A stretch of DNA of 41,390 nucleotides from the NCBI GenBank assembly GCA_035416745.1, contig DAOLNV010000002.1, forward strand, positions 179,659-221,048, given 5' to 3'. Position 1 is the first letter of the stretch. Every line of letters starts with the position of its first letter. Below, piece by piece: positions 1 through 8,325 of the stretch. Origin of the DNA: Candidatus Hydrogenedentota bacterium. Lineage in GTDB: Bacteria; Hydrogenedentota; Hydrogenedentia; Hydrogenedentales; SLHB01. The notes below the pieces were generated by a model. It saw only the letters and a program-made list of their open reading frames with translations. It did no database searches and was not told the DNA's origin. Position numbers and translations under genes: made by a program.

Positions 1-315
1 CGCGCTCGAATACAGGAATTGGCATCGGATGTTTCAATCACGGAGGAGCGTATCGCCATCGAGGTGGCGCTTCTGGCCGATAAAGGCGACGTGACCGAAG
101 AGACGGTGCGTCTCAAGACCCATTTGGCGCATATGGAGGAGCTGTTGGAGTCCGACGAGCCCGTCGGACGGCGTCTGGATTTTCTCTCGCAGGAAATCCA
201 GCGCGAAGTGAATACGCTGGGCGTTAAGACACGGGACTGCGAGGTGGCGAAGTACGTCCTTGACATGAAGAGCGAGTTGGAGAAGATTCGCGAGCAGGTT
301 CAAAACGTCGAATAG
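1..315 (+). CDS. yicC: YicC/YloC family protein, C-terminal part (cut by window edge)
   Basis: The reading frame is open from base 1 and ends in TAG at 313-315, so only the last 104 codons are present. The segment matches the conserved C-terminal half of the YicC/YloC (DUF1732) family. It shows the EVALLADKGDVTEE stretch, then KTHLAHMEELL, GRRLDFLSQEIQREVNTLG and the closing EKIREQVQNVE. Members of this family have been reported as endoribonucleases acting on small RNAs; that is family knowledge and cannot be tested here. It lies directly before gmk, with its stop codon touching the gmk start, which is the widespread yicC-gmk arrangement and implies translational coupling. A TTG at 19 is not a plausible start because family-conserved sequence continues upstream of it. 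The identification is confident; the N-terminus is missing. Confidence 0.9.
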   Translation, partial: RARIQELASDVSITEERIAIEVALLADKGDVTEETVRLKTHLAHMEELLESDEPVGRRLDFLSQEIQREVNTLGVKTRDCEVAKYVLDMKSELEKIREQVQNVE

Positions 316-948
316 ATGATGGGTGCGGCGAAGAAAGGCGATGTGTTTGTGCTGTCCTCGCCCTCGGGAGCGGGGAAGAGCATCATTCTCAGCCGGGCAC
401 GGCTCGCGGATCCGGCTATTCTGGTTTCGGTATCCGCCACAACGCGGTCTCCCCGTAAAGGGGAGACCGACGGCTGCGATTATTACTTCTTGTCGCATGC
501 GGAGTTCATGAGGCGCGTGGATGGCGGCGAGTTCCTGGAATGGGCCGAGGTACATGGCAACCTTTACGGAACATTGCGCTCCGAAATGGACCGCCTGGCG
601 GCATCGGGACAGGATGCGGTGCTCGAGGTCGACGTGCAGGGGGCGGCAAGTCTGCGCGCTCTCGGGTGTGCGATAGTGTCCGTGTTCATTATGCCGCCGT
701 CGCTCGAAGAGTTGGAGCGGCGTCTCAGGCAACGCGGCACGGATACGGCGGAAGTCATCGCCCTGCGGGTAAAGAACGCCCGTGGGGAGATGGCGCGATA
801 CAAAGAATACGATTTCGTCATCGTCAACGATGACCTGGATACGGCCGTGGCCGATTTTCAGGCGATAATTCGGGCCCGGCGGTGTCGCGCAGAACGCTTC
901 GAGTGCCGTCTGGAAGACGGCGGCGAGGCGTCCAGGGCGAAGGTGTAA
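316..948 (+). CDS. gmk: Guanylate kinase
   Basis: Phosphorylates GMP (or dGMP) to GDP with ATP in the cytoplasm, feeding GTP synthesis. The 210-residue product has the usual family length. Near the N-terminus it has the P-loop SSPSGAGKS (about residues 14-22). The GMP-binding region follows, with SATTRSPRKGETDGCDYYF (about 40-58) and GEFLEWAEVHGNLYGT, then VLEVDVQGA, all hallmarks of the family. The first ATG at 316 immediately follows the yicC stop and a second ATG sits at 319. There is no clear Shine-Dalgarno sequence, so coupling to yicC is likely. rpoZ and coaBC follow, a gene order conserved in many bacteria. Confidence 0.97.
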   Translation: MMGAAKKGDVFVLSSPSGAGKSIILSRARLADPAILVSVSATTRSPRKGETDGCDYYFLSHAEFMRRVDGGEFLEWAEVHGNLYGTLRSEMDRLAASGQDAVLEVDVQGAASLRALGCAIVSVFIMPPSLEELERRLRQRGTDTAEVIALRVKNARGEMARYKEYDFVIVNDDLDTAVADFQAIIRARRCRAERFECRLEDGGEASRAKV

Positions 949-1010
949 GCAGAGAGGCTGCCCGCAGTGATGAACGGCGGCGGGCAGGCGAAGAGGAGGA
1001 TGTGGCAGAG

Positions 1011-1235
1011 ATGGCAAGAATGTACTCCCCGGAAGATTTTGCGGGAAAGACCGACAGTCTGTATCGATTGGTGCTTGCCGCGGCGCGCCGGGCGGCTCAA
1101 CTCTCGAAACCCGATGCGCGCCCACTGGTGCCGGTGCGCTCAAAGAAACCCACGGTCGTGGCCCTCGAGGAAATCCTGGAAGGCAAAGTGGCGGTGGGCG
1201 AGGCCAGTACAGATGAAGAGGGCTACTTCGACTAA
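1011..1235 (+). CDS. rpoZ: RNA polymerase omega subunit
   Basis: Small accessory subunit of RNA polymerase that helps beta-prime fold and assemble. The 74-residue product shows the omega/Rpb6 pattern: DSLYRLVLAAARRAAQL (an N-terminal helix) and, later, KKPTVVALEEILEGKV, which corresponds to the conserved 'VALREIAxGKV' segment. The frame is open further upstream to 882, but that part overlaps the end of gmk and looks non-coding. The ATG at 1011 follows a purine-rich AGAGGAGG at about 993-1000 and begins MARMYSPEDF, typical of omega. The gene overlaps the start of coaBC by 23 bases. Position between gmk and coaBC strengthens the call. Confidence 0.9.
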   Translation: MARMYSPEDFAGKTDSLYRLVLAAARRAAQLSKPDARPLVPVRSKKPTVVALEEILEGKVAVGEASTDEEGYFD

Positions 1236-2418
1236 AGAGATCGTCCTGGGTGTTACGGGGTCGATCGCCGCGTACAAAGCCTGCGATATCGCGTCCCGGC
1301 TGGTCGAGAACGGGTATACGGTGACGCCGGTGTTGACGGCCTCCGCGCAGCGCCTGGTGGGTCCCGCGACGTTCGAGGCGTTGACGGGCCGCAGGGTCAT
1401 CACGGGGATGTTCGAACCGTTCGCAAACCCGGAGATCGAGCACATCGCCGTGGCCCAGCGCGCCAACCTGTTTCTGATTGCTCCCGCAACAGCCAACATT
1501 ATTGCCAAGGCCGCGCGCGGCATCGCCGACGATTGGCTCAGCACGACGCTGCTGGCTACGAGAGCGCCGATCGTTTTTGCGCCTGCCATGAACACCAATA
1601 TGTACAATCATCCGGCCACACAGGAGAACATCAAGATACTAAAATCGCGGGGCTGCAGGTTTGTGGGGCCGGGGACGGGCAAGCTGGCGTGCGGCGCGGT
1701 TGGAATCGGCCGCATGCTCGAAGTGTCACGAATTCTCGAGGCGGTCGAGATCGCGTTGCACGAGACGAAGGACCTGGCGGGTTTGTTCGTCGTGCTCACC
1801 GCCGGAGGAACCCGGGAACCCATAGACCCGGTGCGTTTTATCGCGAATCGGTCTTCGGGCAAGATGGGCCGCGCGTTGGCAATGGAAGCCATGAAGCGCG
1901 GGGCCCGCGTTACCGTCATCGCCGGGCATATGGATGTGCCCCCTCCCGAGGGCGCCGAAGTGATCGTCGCGGAGACGGCAAGCAGCATGGCGGAAGTGGC
2001 CCTGAGCCTGGCGCAGGACGCCGACGTCTTCGTAGGGGCCGCGGCTGTTGGCGACTACCGCGTCGAGAGTCCCGCCACTACGAAACACAAACGCAGCGGC
2101 CTAGGGGTCCAGGTCGACCTGGTGGAGAATCCCGATGTCATCAGCCAGGTCAGCGCCGTAAAACGGGACGGTCAGGTTGTTGTAGGTTTCGCGGCAGAGA
2201 CCGACGACCTGATCAAGAACGCGAAGACCAAGCTGAAGAAGAAGAAGCTCGACCTGATAGTGGCAAACAGGGTCGACATGGCAGATTCGGGTTTTGGCAC
2301 GGATACGCTGCGTGGAAGCCTGATAGATGCCGATGGAAACGTCGAGGACCTTGACCTCGTCAGCAAGGAAGACGTTGCCAGGATTCTGTTCGACCGCGTT
2401 TCCGGCCTTCTGGATTAA
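1213..2418 (+). CDS. coaBC: Bifunctional phosphopantothenoylcysteine decarboxylase / phosphopantothenate-cysteine ligase
   Basis: Carries out two consecutive steps of coenzyme A synthesis. The CoaB part joins cysteine to 4'-phosphopantothenate and the CoaC part decarboxylates the product with FMN. The 401-residue protein has the flavoprotein domain first: GVTGSIAAYKACD (13-25), the catalytic His of IEHIAVAQ (H77), PAMNTNMY with N127, and the Cys of GKLACG (C160). The CoaB domain follows, with LTAGGTREPIDPVRFIAN (195-212) and the KKKKLDLIVAN loop. Start: the ATG at 1213 lies inside the end of rpoZ; upstream in-frame sequence is a shadow of rpoZ. It ends in TAA at 2416-2418, overlapping the stop of the convergent dehydrogenase gene. 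All key residues are present. Confidence 0.96.
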   Translation: MKRATSTKEIVLGVTGSIAAYKACDIASRLVENGYTVTPVLTASAQRLVGPATFEALTGRRVITGMFEPFANPEIEHIAVAQRANLFLIAPATANIIAKAARGIADDWLSTTLLATRAPIVFAPAMNTNMYNHPATQENIKILKSRGCRFVGPGTGKLACGAVGIGRMLEVSRILEAVEIALHETKDLAGLFVVLTAGGTREPIDPVRFIANRSSGKMGRALAMEAMKRGARVTVIAGHMDVPPPEGAEVIVAETASSMAEVALSLAQDADVFVGAAAVGDYRVESPATTKHKRSGLGVQVDLVENPDVISQVSAVKRDGQVVVGFAAETDDLIKNAKTKLKKKKLDLIVANRVDMADSGFGTDTLRGSLIDADGNVEDLDLVSKEDVARILFDRVSGLLD

Positions 2419-3467
2419 GGGGTAAGGGCGATCCGCCGCCCCTCCTTGGCCGACTCATAGGCCGCCAGCACCAATTCGAGGGCGATACGGCCGTCCTTGC
2501 CCGTGGCGGCCGGCGGCGTACCGTTCAGCAGGTTGTCGACCCATGGGCGCGGCACCGCGGCGATCCGGTCTCCCTGGCTTGCCGGTTTTGGGATATCGAA
2601 CGTCTGCCACGCGCGCGTATCGTAGCGGAACAGTTTCAGCGCATGCCCATCAGGACATCCAGGAACGCTGCACGAGGGCCCATCGCCGTAATTCTGGATG
2701 AGCATGCCCTTGTCTCCGTAGATTTCCGTGGTGCATTCGCCGGCGTCTACCGTCGAGCTGTTGAATATCGCGGCCATCGCGCCGTTTTCCAGCCGGAAAA
2801 GGGCAATGCCGTTGTCGTCGGGGGCGACGGAGGTCAGAACGTTGTCGATTTCAGCCATGACGCTGACGGGCTTGCCGAAGGTCCAGCACAGCCAGTCGAT
2901 GGGATGGGCAGCGTCATCAGCGAACATGCCGATGTTGGTTTCGGCGCGAATATGCCAATTCGTAGGGCCGTTGATGAATGCTTCGCTGAATAACACGGGA
3001 ATGCAGTGTCGGCGCCGGACCACGCCGATGCTTCCCAGCGCGCCGGTCCGCACCAGTTCACGCATTTTGATGTTGGCGGGGTCGTGGCGCATCTGCCATG
3101 CCATTGCGAGGATGATGTTGCTGGCGGCCGCGGCATCGTTCATACGGTCGCATTCGTCGAGCGTCATGGCCATGGGTTTCTGAAGGAGGATATGCTTGCC
3201 GGCCGCGGCGGCGGCGATGCAGAGTTCGGCGTGGCGGCTGGTTTCGCTTCCGATCATGACCGCCTGGACCCGCGCATCCGCCAGCACCCCGTCGACGGTG
3301 CTCTCGTATTGCATGCCCGTACGCGCGCAGATGGGCCGCGCGCGCTCGGCATTGTCGTCGTACGCCGAAATCAGCCGCACATCCGGAAAGTCTTTCATGA
3401 CATCCGCGTACATGCCCACATGGCCGTGGGCAAAACTCAGCACGCCGATTCCGAGTGGGGGCTTCAT
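2415..3467 (-). CDS. Gfo/Idh/MocA family oxidoreductase
   Basis: A 350-residue NAD(P)-dependent dehydrogenase of the glucose-fructose oxidoreductase / inositol dehydrogenase family, usually acting on sugars or cyclitols; the substrate cannot be told. The N-terminal Rossmann domain is unusual: GVLSFAHGHVGMY replaces the common GxGxxG loop. K97 in LLQKPMA occupies the place of the usual EKP lysine. The C-terminal domain has the DxxxH pair expected at the active site (D184, H188 in DDAAHPIDW). The ATG at 3465-3467 is preceded by AAAGGAGA at good spacing. Its stop overlaps that of convergent coaBC, so no terminator separates them. No transporter or sugar-catabolic partner is adjacent. Confidence 0.88.
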   Translation of the reverse strand: MKPPLGIGVLSFAHGHVGMYADVMKDFPDVRLISAYDDNAERARPICARTGMQYESTVDGVLADARVQAVMIGSETSRHAELCIAAAAAGKHILLQKPMAMTLDECDRMNDAAAASNIILAMAWQMRHDPANIKMRELVRTGALGSIGVVRRRHCIPVLFSEAFINGPTNWHIRAETNIGMFADDAAHPIDWLCWTFGKPVSVMAEIDNVLTSVAPDDNGIALFRLENGAMAAIFNSSTVDAGECTTEIYGDKGMLIQNYGDGPSCSVPGCPDGHALKLFRYDTRAWQTFDIPKPASQGDRIAAVPRPWVDNLLNGTPPAATGKDGRIALELVLAAYESAKEGRRIALTP

Positions 3468-3701
3468 GAATATCTCCTTTCATTCGAGGTGCATACTCCT
3501 AATTTAGAGCACGCGGCGAGCGCAAGTAAAGGAGAGAAGCCGCCGGGGGTGCAACAAGCGCAACGGACCGCGCGGCTTTGCCTGGCAAAACCTTGGGTCA
3601 GGGACGGCGAATTGATGGCGTGCTTTCTTTGTGCATTGAAGGTGTGCTTAAATCATAGGGTGCGGATGGTCTGGCGCAGTCGAAGAAATGAGGGCCGTTT
3701 T

Positions 3702-4289
3702 ATGGAGGAAGTTATCCGAGTACAGGCGACGGATGCACTGATCGTGGTGGATATCCAGAAGGATTTCTGCCGTGGGGGGGCGCTGGCGGTAGAAGATGGG
3801 GATGCTGTCGTGCCGGTCTTGAACCGGTTGATACCGAAATTCGGGTGCGTGGTGTTCACGCGAGACTGGCATCCCGTTAATCATTGCAGCTTTGACGACG
3901 AACCGAGATTCGAGGACAAGAGCTGGCCGCCGCATTGCGTGGCCGACACTCCCGGCGCCGAGTTCCATAAAGATTTGAAACTGCCCAGTCACGCGATTGT
4001 CATCAACACGGCAACCGAGCCAGACGAAGAAGCATATAGCGGTTTCCACGGCACCGAGTTGAAGGAGCGCCTTAACGAGCGCGGGGTCGCACGGGTATTT
4101 GTGGGCGGCCTGGCAACGGACTACTGCGTTAAGTACACCGTTCTGGACGCCATACGGGAGGGATTCGAGGTGGTCCTGGTGGAAGATGCCTGCCGCGGCA
4201 TCGATATCCCCCGGGGTACCGCGGCCGAGGCCCTTGCTGAAATGCGCCAGACCGGGGCCGTGCTAGTCCGCGCGGAGGACGTGAAGTAA
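3702..4289 (+). CDS. pncA: Nicotinamidase family protein (PncA-like), catalytic Lys apparently replaced
   Basis: PncA hydrolyses nicotinamide to nicotinate in NAD salvage. The 195-residue product shows the isochorismatase-fold pattern: catalytic D17 in IVVDIQKDF, metal ligands D55 and H57 in TRDWHPVNH and H78 in WPPHCV, and the nucleophile C142 in GLATDYCVKYT. The position that normally holds the catalytic Lys (a K[GA]T motif just before EAYSGF) reads VINTATEPDEEAYSGF, so Lys is replaced by T103. The start was placed at ATG 3702; the frame is open far upstream but only this part resembles the family. The stop TAA shares one base with the pncB start, so both are one transcript. The family call is firm; activity is uncertain because of the substitution. 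Confidence 0.88.
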   Translation: MEEVIRVQATDALIVVDIQKDFCRGGALAVEDGDAVVPVLNRLIPKFGCVVFTRDWHPVNHCSFDDEPRFEDKSWPPHCVADTPGAEFHKDLKLPSHAIVINTATEPDEEAYSGFHGTELKERLNERGVARVFVGGLATDYCVKYTVLDAIREGFEVVLVEDACRGIDIPRGTAAEALAEMRQTGAVLVRAEDVK

Positions 4290-5749
4290 TGCCTGCGAAA
4301 CCGTGGTGCCAACGCGAAGGGTTGGCGCTTCTGACCGACCTCTATGAGCTGACGATGGTCGCCGGCTTCTGGAAAGAGCGCCGTGCTGACCAGCGCGTAT
4401 GCTTCGAGTACTTTTTCCGGCGCCTTCCTCCGAACGCGGGGTTCGCGGTCGCCGCGGGACTGGGCCCGTTTCTACAGTATTTGGAGAACCTCCGTTTCAG
4501 CGACGAAGATATCGCGTACCTGGATACGCTGGGCTTGTTCGACGAGGCGTTTCTCGGCTATCTGCGGGGGTTCAGCCCGAGTCTGACCGTCCGCGCGGCG
4601 CCGGAAGGCTCACTGGTTTTCCCCTACGAGCCGATTGTCCAGGTGGAAGGACGGATTCTCGAAGCGCAACTGGTGGAAACGGCGCTCTTGAACACGTTGA
4701 ACTATCAGACGCTTATCGCGACCAAAGCCGCGCGGATCTGCCTGGCGGCCGAAGGCGAGCCCGTAATGGAATTTGGTTTGCGCCGTGCGCATGGTCCGGA
4801 CGGCGGTCTCAGCGGTTCCCGCGCGGCTTACGTCGGAGGATGTGCCTCGACCTCGAACGTCCTCGCCGGGAAGATCTATGACATCCCCGTATCCGGTACG
4901 CATGCTCACAGTTGGGTGATGAGTTTTCCAAGCGAGTTGGAGGCGTTCCGGGCGTTCGCGCGGAACTATCCCGACCGGTGCGTGTTGCTGGTCGATACGT
5001 ACGACACTCTGCGGAGCGGCGTGCCCAATGCGATCACGGCCTTCAAGGAACTGCACGCGAACGGGCACAAGACGCGCCCCGCAATCCGTCTGGACTCGGG
5101 CGATTTGGCCAAGTTGAGCAAACTCGCGCACGGCATGATGACGGAATCGGGATTCACCAACCCGCTTATCGTTGCATCCAACGATCTCGATGAAGATTTG
5201 ATAGCGGACCTGAAACGGCAAGGCGCGAAGATCAACGCCTGGGGCGTCGGCACGCATCTGATCACGTCGGGGGACTGTCCGGCCTTGAGCGGGGTATACA
5301 AACTGGTGGCCGTCGCCGATGGCGAGACGTGGCGGCCGCGCATCAAGATATCCTCCAACATCGACAAGGCAACCGACCCCGGCCGGAAGCATCCGGTCCG
5401 TTTCTTTGACAGTCAAGGCCATCCCGTGGGAGACGTCTTGTATACCAACGGCGAACCGATCTCGAGAACGGGTGATATCGAAGGCCGCCGGCGGAGCGAT
5501 CCGCACATTCGCGCTCGGATTCTGCATGCCGCACGCGGCGAAGACCTTTTTGAGACTTATGTTGAACGGGGCGAACGCAAAATTGCTCAACCCCCGTTGG
5601 CGGACATCCGGGAAAGGGCTCAACGGGGTATCGCGTCGCTTCCGGACGAGTTCAAGCGGTTGCGCAACCCCGAGATTTACCGAGTCATGCTGTCGGAATC
5701 GGTCGGAAGGGGTAAAGCCGAACTCCTGGAGAATCCGGATCTTGCCTGA
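4289..5749 (+). CDS. pncB: Nicotinate phosphoribosyltransferase
   Basis: Joins nicotinate to PRPP to give nicotinate mononucleotide, the second step of NAD salvage after PncA. The 486-residue protein begins with LLTDLYELTMVAGFW (14-28), the typical family opening. It carries the GTHAHS motif (203-208) that contains the phosphorylated histidine, and AIRLDSGDLAKLS in the C-terminal half of the barrel. The ATG overlaps the pncA stop (TAATG). A GGAGG about 11 bases upstream lies inside pncA. The length fits the longer family form found in many non-enteric bacteria. The nadE gene follows after 84 bases. Confidence 0.95.
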   Translation: MPAKPWCQREGLALLTDLYELTMVAGFWKERRADQRVCFEYFFRRLPPNAGFAVAAGLGPFLQYLENLRFSDEDIAYLDTLGLFDEAFLGYLRGFSPSLTVRAAPEGSLVFPYEPIVQVEGRILEAQLVETALLNTLNYQTLIATKAARICLAAEGEPVMEFGLRRAHGPDGGLSGSRAAYVGGCASTSNVLAGKIYDIPVSGTHAHSWVMSFPSELEAFRAFARNYPDRCVLLVDTYDTLRSGVPNAITAFKELHANGHKTRPAIRLDSGDLAKLSKLAHGMMTESGFTNPLIVASNDLDEDLIADLKRQGAKINAWGVGTHLITSGDCPALSGVYKLVAVADGETWRPRIKISSNIDKATDPGRKHPVRFFDSQGHPVGDVLYTNGEPISRTGDIEGRRRSDPHIRARILHAARGEDLFETYVERGERKIAQPPLADIRERAQRGIASLPDEFKRLRNPEIYRVMLSESVGRGKAELLENPDLA

Positions 5750-5833
5750 GCGGTATGGGCGTTCCACGGCGGCCAAAGGGTTAGAATAAGAGGATACGGT
5801 CATCAGTGCAGAACCAAGGGGCGAAGTAGAGCT

Positions 5834-7759
5834 ATGCGATTGGTCAAGATCGGAGTGGCCTCGGTCTCAGTGAAGGTGGGCGACTTCACGGGGAACGCCG
5901 CGCGATTACGCGAAGTGATTCAGGCGGCGCGCGCTCAGCGCGTGCATCTGCTTGTGACGCCGGAATTGGCTCTCTCGGGATACAGCCTGGAGGACCGGGT
6001 GTTTTGGCCTGACATCGCCCGCCGCAGTTGGCAAACACTCGAGGACCTTGCCGCGGACGCCAAAGGCATAGCATTCTTCGCTGGTCTTCCCGTGTGCATG
6101 GGAGCGATGATGTACAATGGTGCCGCGCTGGTGCACGATGGGGCGGTGCGCGGAGTTATCTTGAAGAAGTATCTGCCGACGTACAGCATCTTCTACGAAG
6201 GACGCAACTGGACCGCATGGCGCCAGGGCGTTACGGAAATACATGGTGTGCCGGCGGGCGATCTCGTGTTCAAACTCCCCTTTGGATGCGTAAGCGCCGA
6301 AATCTGCGAAGATCTGTGGTCAAGCAACCAGCCCGCGGGCGAGCGTGTGCGGGCGGGGGCGGAGATCATCTGCAACGGGAGTGCCTCGCCGTTCACGCCG
6401 CTCAAGAACGAACAGCGGAAACGGCTGGTGCTTGGCGCGGCGGGCAGTCTTGCGTGCGTCTACGCGTATGCCAATCTGCTCGGGTGCGATAGCAGCCGGT
6501 TGGTGTTTGACGGAGGAGGTCTGGTCGCTACGCCCGATGGGCTCGTTGCCGAAGGGCCGGTGCTTTCAAAAGACTACTGGACCCTCGCCGCGGGCGTGGT
6601 CAATTTGGACGATGTAGGGCGTGTCCGAGCTGAGAATTCGACCTGGCGGCACAACGCCGAAGAATCTCAGCACTCTTGTGGTCCGTTGTTCGTCGACATC
6701 TCTCAGGGCGCCTACACGCAGGCGGATGTCAGGGAGTATGCGGCGCAACTGCCTGGGAATCTGTTCCTGGCGAGCGGCTCTGAAATGAGCGTAGGCGCCG
6801 ATGCTTTTCTGGATCAATTGTTTGATGCGCTCGTGCTCGGGCTGCGGGACTACTTCGAGAAGGTGGGCGCGTTCGACACGTTTCTGGTGGCGCTTTCGGG
6901 CGGCAGGGACAGTGCTCTCTGCCTGCTGCTTGCCGTGAATGCCGCGAAAGCGCTGCGGGCGGGCGGGGCCGCGGGAGAATATGCCCGCCGCGTGCGAGCG
7001 GCGTATCTCCCCAACAAAGAATTCAGCAGCGACGCCACGCAGTCGGCGGCGCGCGCTCTGGCCGAAGAGCTCGGCGTGCCGTTTACGGTATCGGACATCA
7101 GTGACGAAGCCCGGATTGCCTTCAAGAAGGCGGTTGAATTAGCGGGCGGTGCAGACAAGGTTACGCCGCTGGCAAGACAGAACCTCCAGGCCCGCATTCG
7201 CGGAAGCATGATGCTCAATTGGGCTAACAATGAGCGGGGCTTGTTGCTGGTAACCTCGAACTTGAGCGAGGCCGCCGTCGGATACACCACCACCGGGGGG
7301 GACAATCAGGGAGGGTACTCGCCCATAGCGAATGTCCCCAAAACCATTGTTTCCGCGCTCCTCGAACGAATTGCCGCGCGCGACAAGATAGCCGCTCTCG
7401 GGCAGGTGCTCGCAATACCGCCAAGTGCTGAGTTGGCCCCCAATCAAACCGACGAAGACGACCTTATGCCCTACGTGGTTCTGGATGATTTGCTGTTTCT
7501 GTTCGCGCGGCGGCGGATGAGCCTGCCCGATTGCTGGCGCATCCTCGTGTCCCGGCATCAGGACCACGATGCCGAGCAGCTCCGGACGTGGACCGCCCGC
7601 TTCGGAAAACTGTTCGTTCAAAGTCAATGGAAACGCGAGCAGTTGCCGGTCACGCTGAAAGTGTTGGACCTTGACCTGGACCCCAAAACGGGGTTCCGGT
7701 TCCCGGTGACCCAGAGCATCGAGGCCGAACTGGAAGAGTTGGCGGCCGCCAGACTCTAA
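5834..7759 (+). CDS. nadE: Glutamine-dependent NAD+ synthetase
   Basis: Amidates nicotinate adenine dinucleotide to NAD+ using ammonia from glutamine. The 641-residue protein has two domains. The N-terminal nitrilase-like glutaminase domain (about 1-290) has an intact triad: E44 in VTPELALSG, a lysine at 111/112 in LKKYLPTYSIFYEGRNW, and C158 in SAEICEDLW. The C-terminal ammonia-ligase domain has the ATP-pyrophosphatase loop SGGRDS (355-360) and TSNLSEAAVGYTTTGGD. It completes the pncA-pncB-nadE set; the adenylyltransferase nadD that acts between PncB and NadE is not in the window. Its stop overlaps the stop of the convergent NYN gene. Confidence 0.96.
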   Translation: MRLVKIGVASVSVKVGDFTGNAARLREVIQAARAQRVHLLVTPELALSGYSLEDRVFWPDIARRSWQTLEDLAADAKGIAFFAGLPVCMGAMMYNGAALVHDGAVRGVILKKYLPTYSIFYEGRNWTAWRQGVTEIHGVPAGDLVFKLPFGCVSAEICEDLWSSNQPAGERVRAGAEIICNGSASPFTPLKNEQRKRLVLGAAGSLACVYAYANLLGCDSSRLVFDGGGLVATPDGLVAEGPVLSKDYWTLAAGVVNLDDVGRVRAENSTWRHNAEESQHSCGPLFVDISQGAYTQADVREYAAQLPGNLFLASGSEMSVGADAFLDQLFDALVLGLRDYFEKVGAFDTFLVALSGGRDSALCLLLAVNAAKALRAGGAAGEYARRVRAAYLPNKEFSSDATQSAARALAEELGVPFTVSDISDEARIAFKKAVELAGGADKVTPLARQNLQARIRGSMMLNWANNERGLLLVTSNLSEAAVGYTTTGGDNQGGYSPIANVPKTIVSALLERIAARDKIAALGQVLAIPPSAELAPNQTDEDDLMPYVVLDDLLFLFARRRMSLPDCWRILVSRHQDHDAEQLRTWTARFGKLFVQSQWKREQLPVTLKVLDLDLDPKTGFRFPVTQSIEAELEELAAARL

Positions 7760-8292
7760 ACGTCCCGCTGTTCCAATTCGCGGCGCAGCGCGTCGAGGTT
7801 CTCGCGCGTGGCAGCGTCGAGATGGTCTTCCATGCGGGTGGCGCGTCCCGGTTTGTGTTGTGCCCTGTGAAGGCTGTCGCGGGCCTGTTGAAGGCTTTCC
7901 TCGATGGCGCGCAGGAAATGGTCGGGATGCATGGTGATAGCGCCGAGACCGGCGCACAGGTCGCGGATGCCGCGGTCGCTGGTTACCACGACTATCGAGG
8001 AACGGTCCCCGGCCTCGTAGACTTCACGCTCGATCAGCGCATCGGCGGTTTGTCGAGCGGGAGAGTAGATAACCTCGAGGCGGGGTCCCGAGAGAAAGGG
8101 CGAGACGAGGTCAGGGCGGCGTCCGCGTCCGTCAAAGATGATCTTGGCGGCCTTCCCGGCGTCGGTGCAGAATCGGGCCACGCGGTCGATGAGCGTTTCA
8201 CGCGCGGCCTCAAAATCGCTTTTCGCCAATGCTTTCAGGCGGCGGCAGTGGTGAACGACGTTATACCCATCTATGTAGTAGAGGCTGGTCAT
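7756..8292 (-). CDS. NYN domain protein, YacP/Rae1-like putative ribonuclease
   Basis: A 178-residue protein of the PIN-like NYN fold. Acidic residues that would bind metal are visible: D8 in YYIDGYNVVH, D54 in IIFDGRG, D84 in QTADALIE, and D106/D111 in TSDRGIRD. This pattern matches the YacP family (DUF901), which includes Bacillus Rae1, a ribosome-associated mRNA endonuclease; whether this protein does the same is inference. The C-terminal 40 residues are charged and probably helical. It is the last gene of the minus-strand ftsK-to-alr cluster, 33 bases after alr, with a weak ribosome binding site. It ends overlapping nadE. Confidence 0.85.
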   Translation of the reverse strand: MTSLYYIDGYNVVHHCRRLKALAKSDFEAARETLIDRVARFCTDAGKAAKIIFDGRGRRPDLVSPFLSGPRLEVIYSPARQTADALIEREVYEAGDRSSIVVVTSDRGIRDLCAGLGAITMHPDHFLRAIEESLQQARDSLHRAQHKPGRATRMEDHLDAATRENLDALRRELEQRDV

Positions 8293-8325
8293 CTCAGGCG
8301 CGGCGCATCCCTTTTGGCGATGCCG

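Noticed and set aside
34..1611. Minus-strand open frame of 525 codons over yicC, gmk, rpoZ and coaBC
   Set aside because: It is antisense to four clear genes, has low-complexity Arg/His/Pro-rich translation and no family resemblance; a high-GC shadow.
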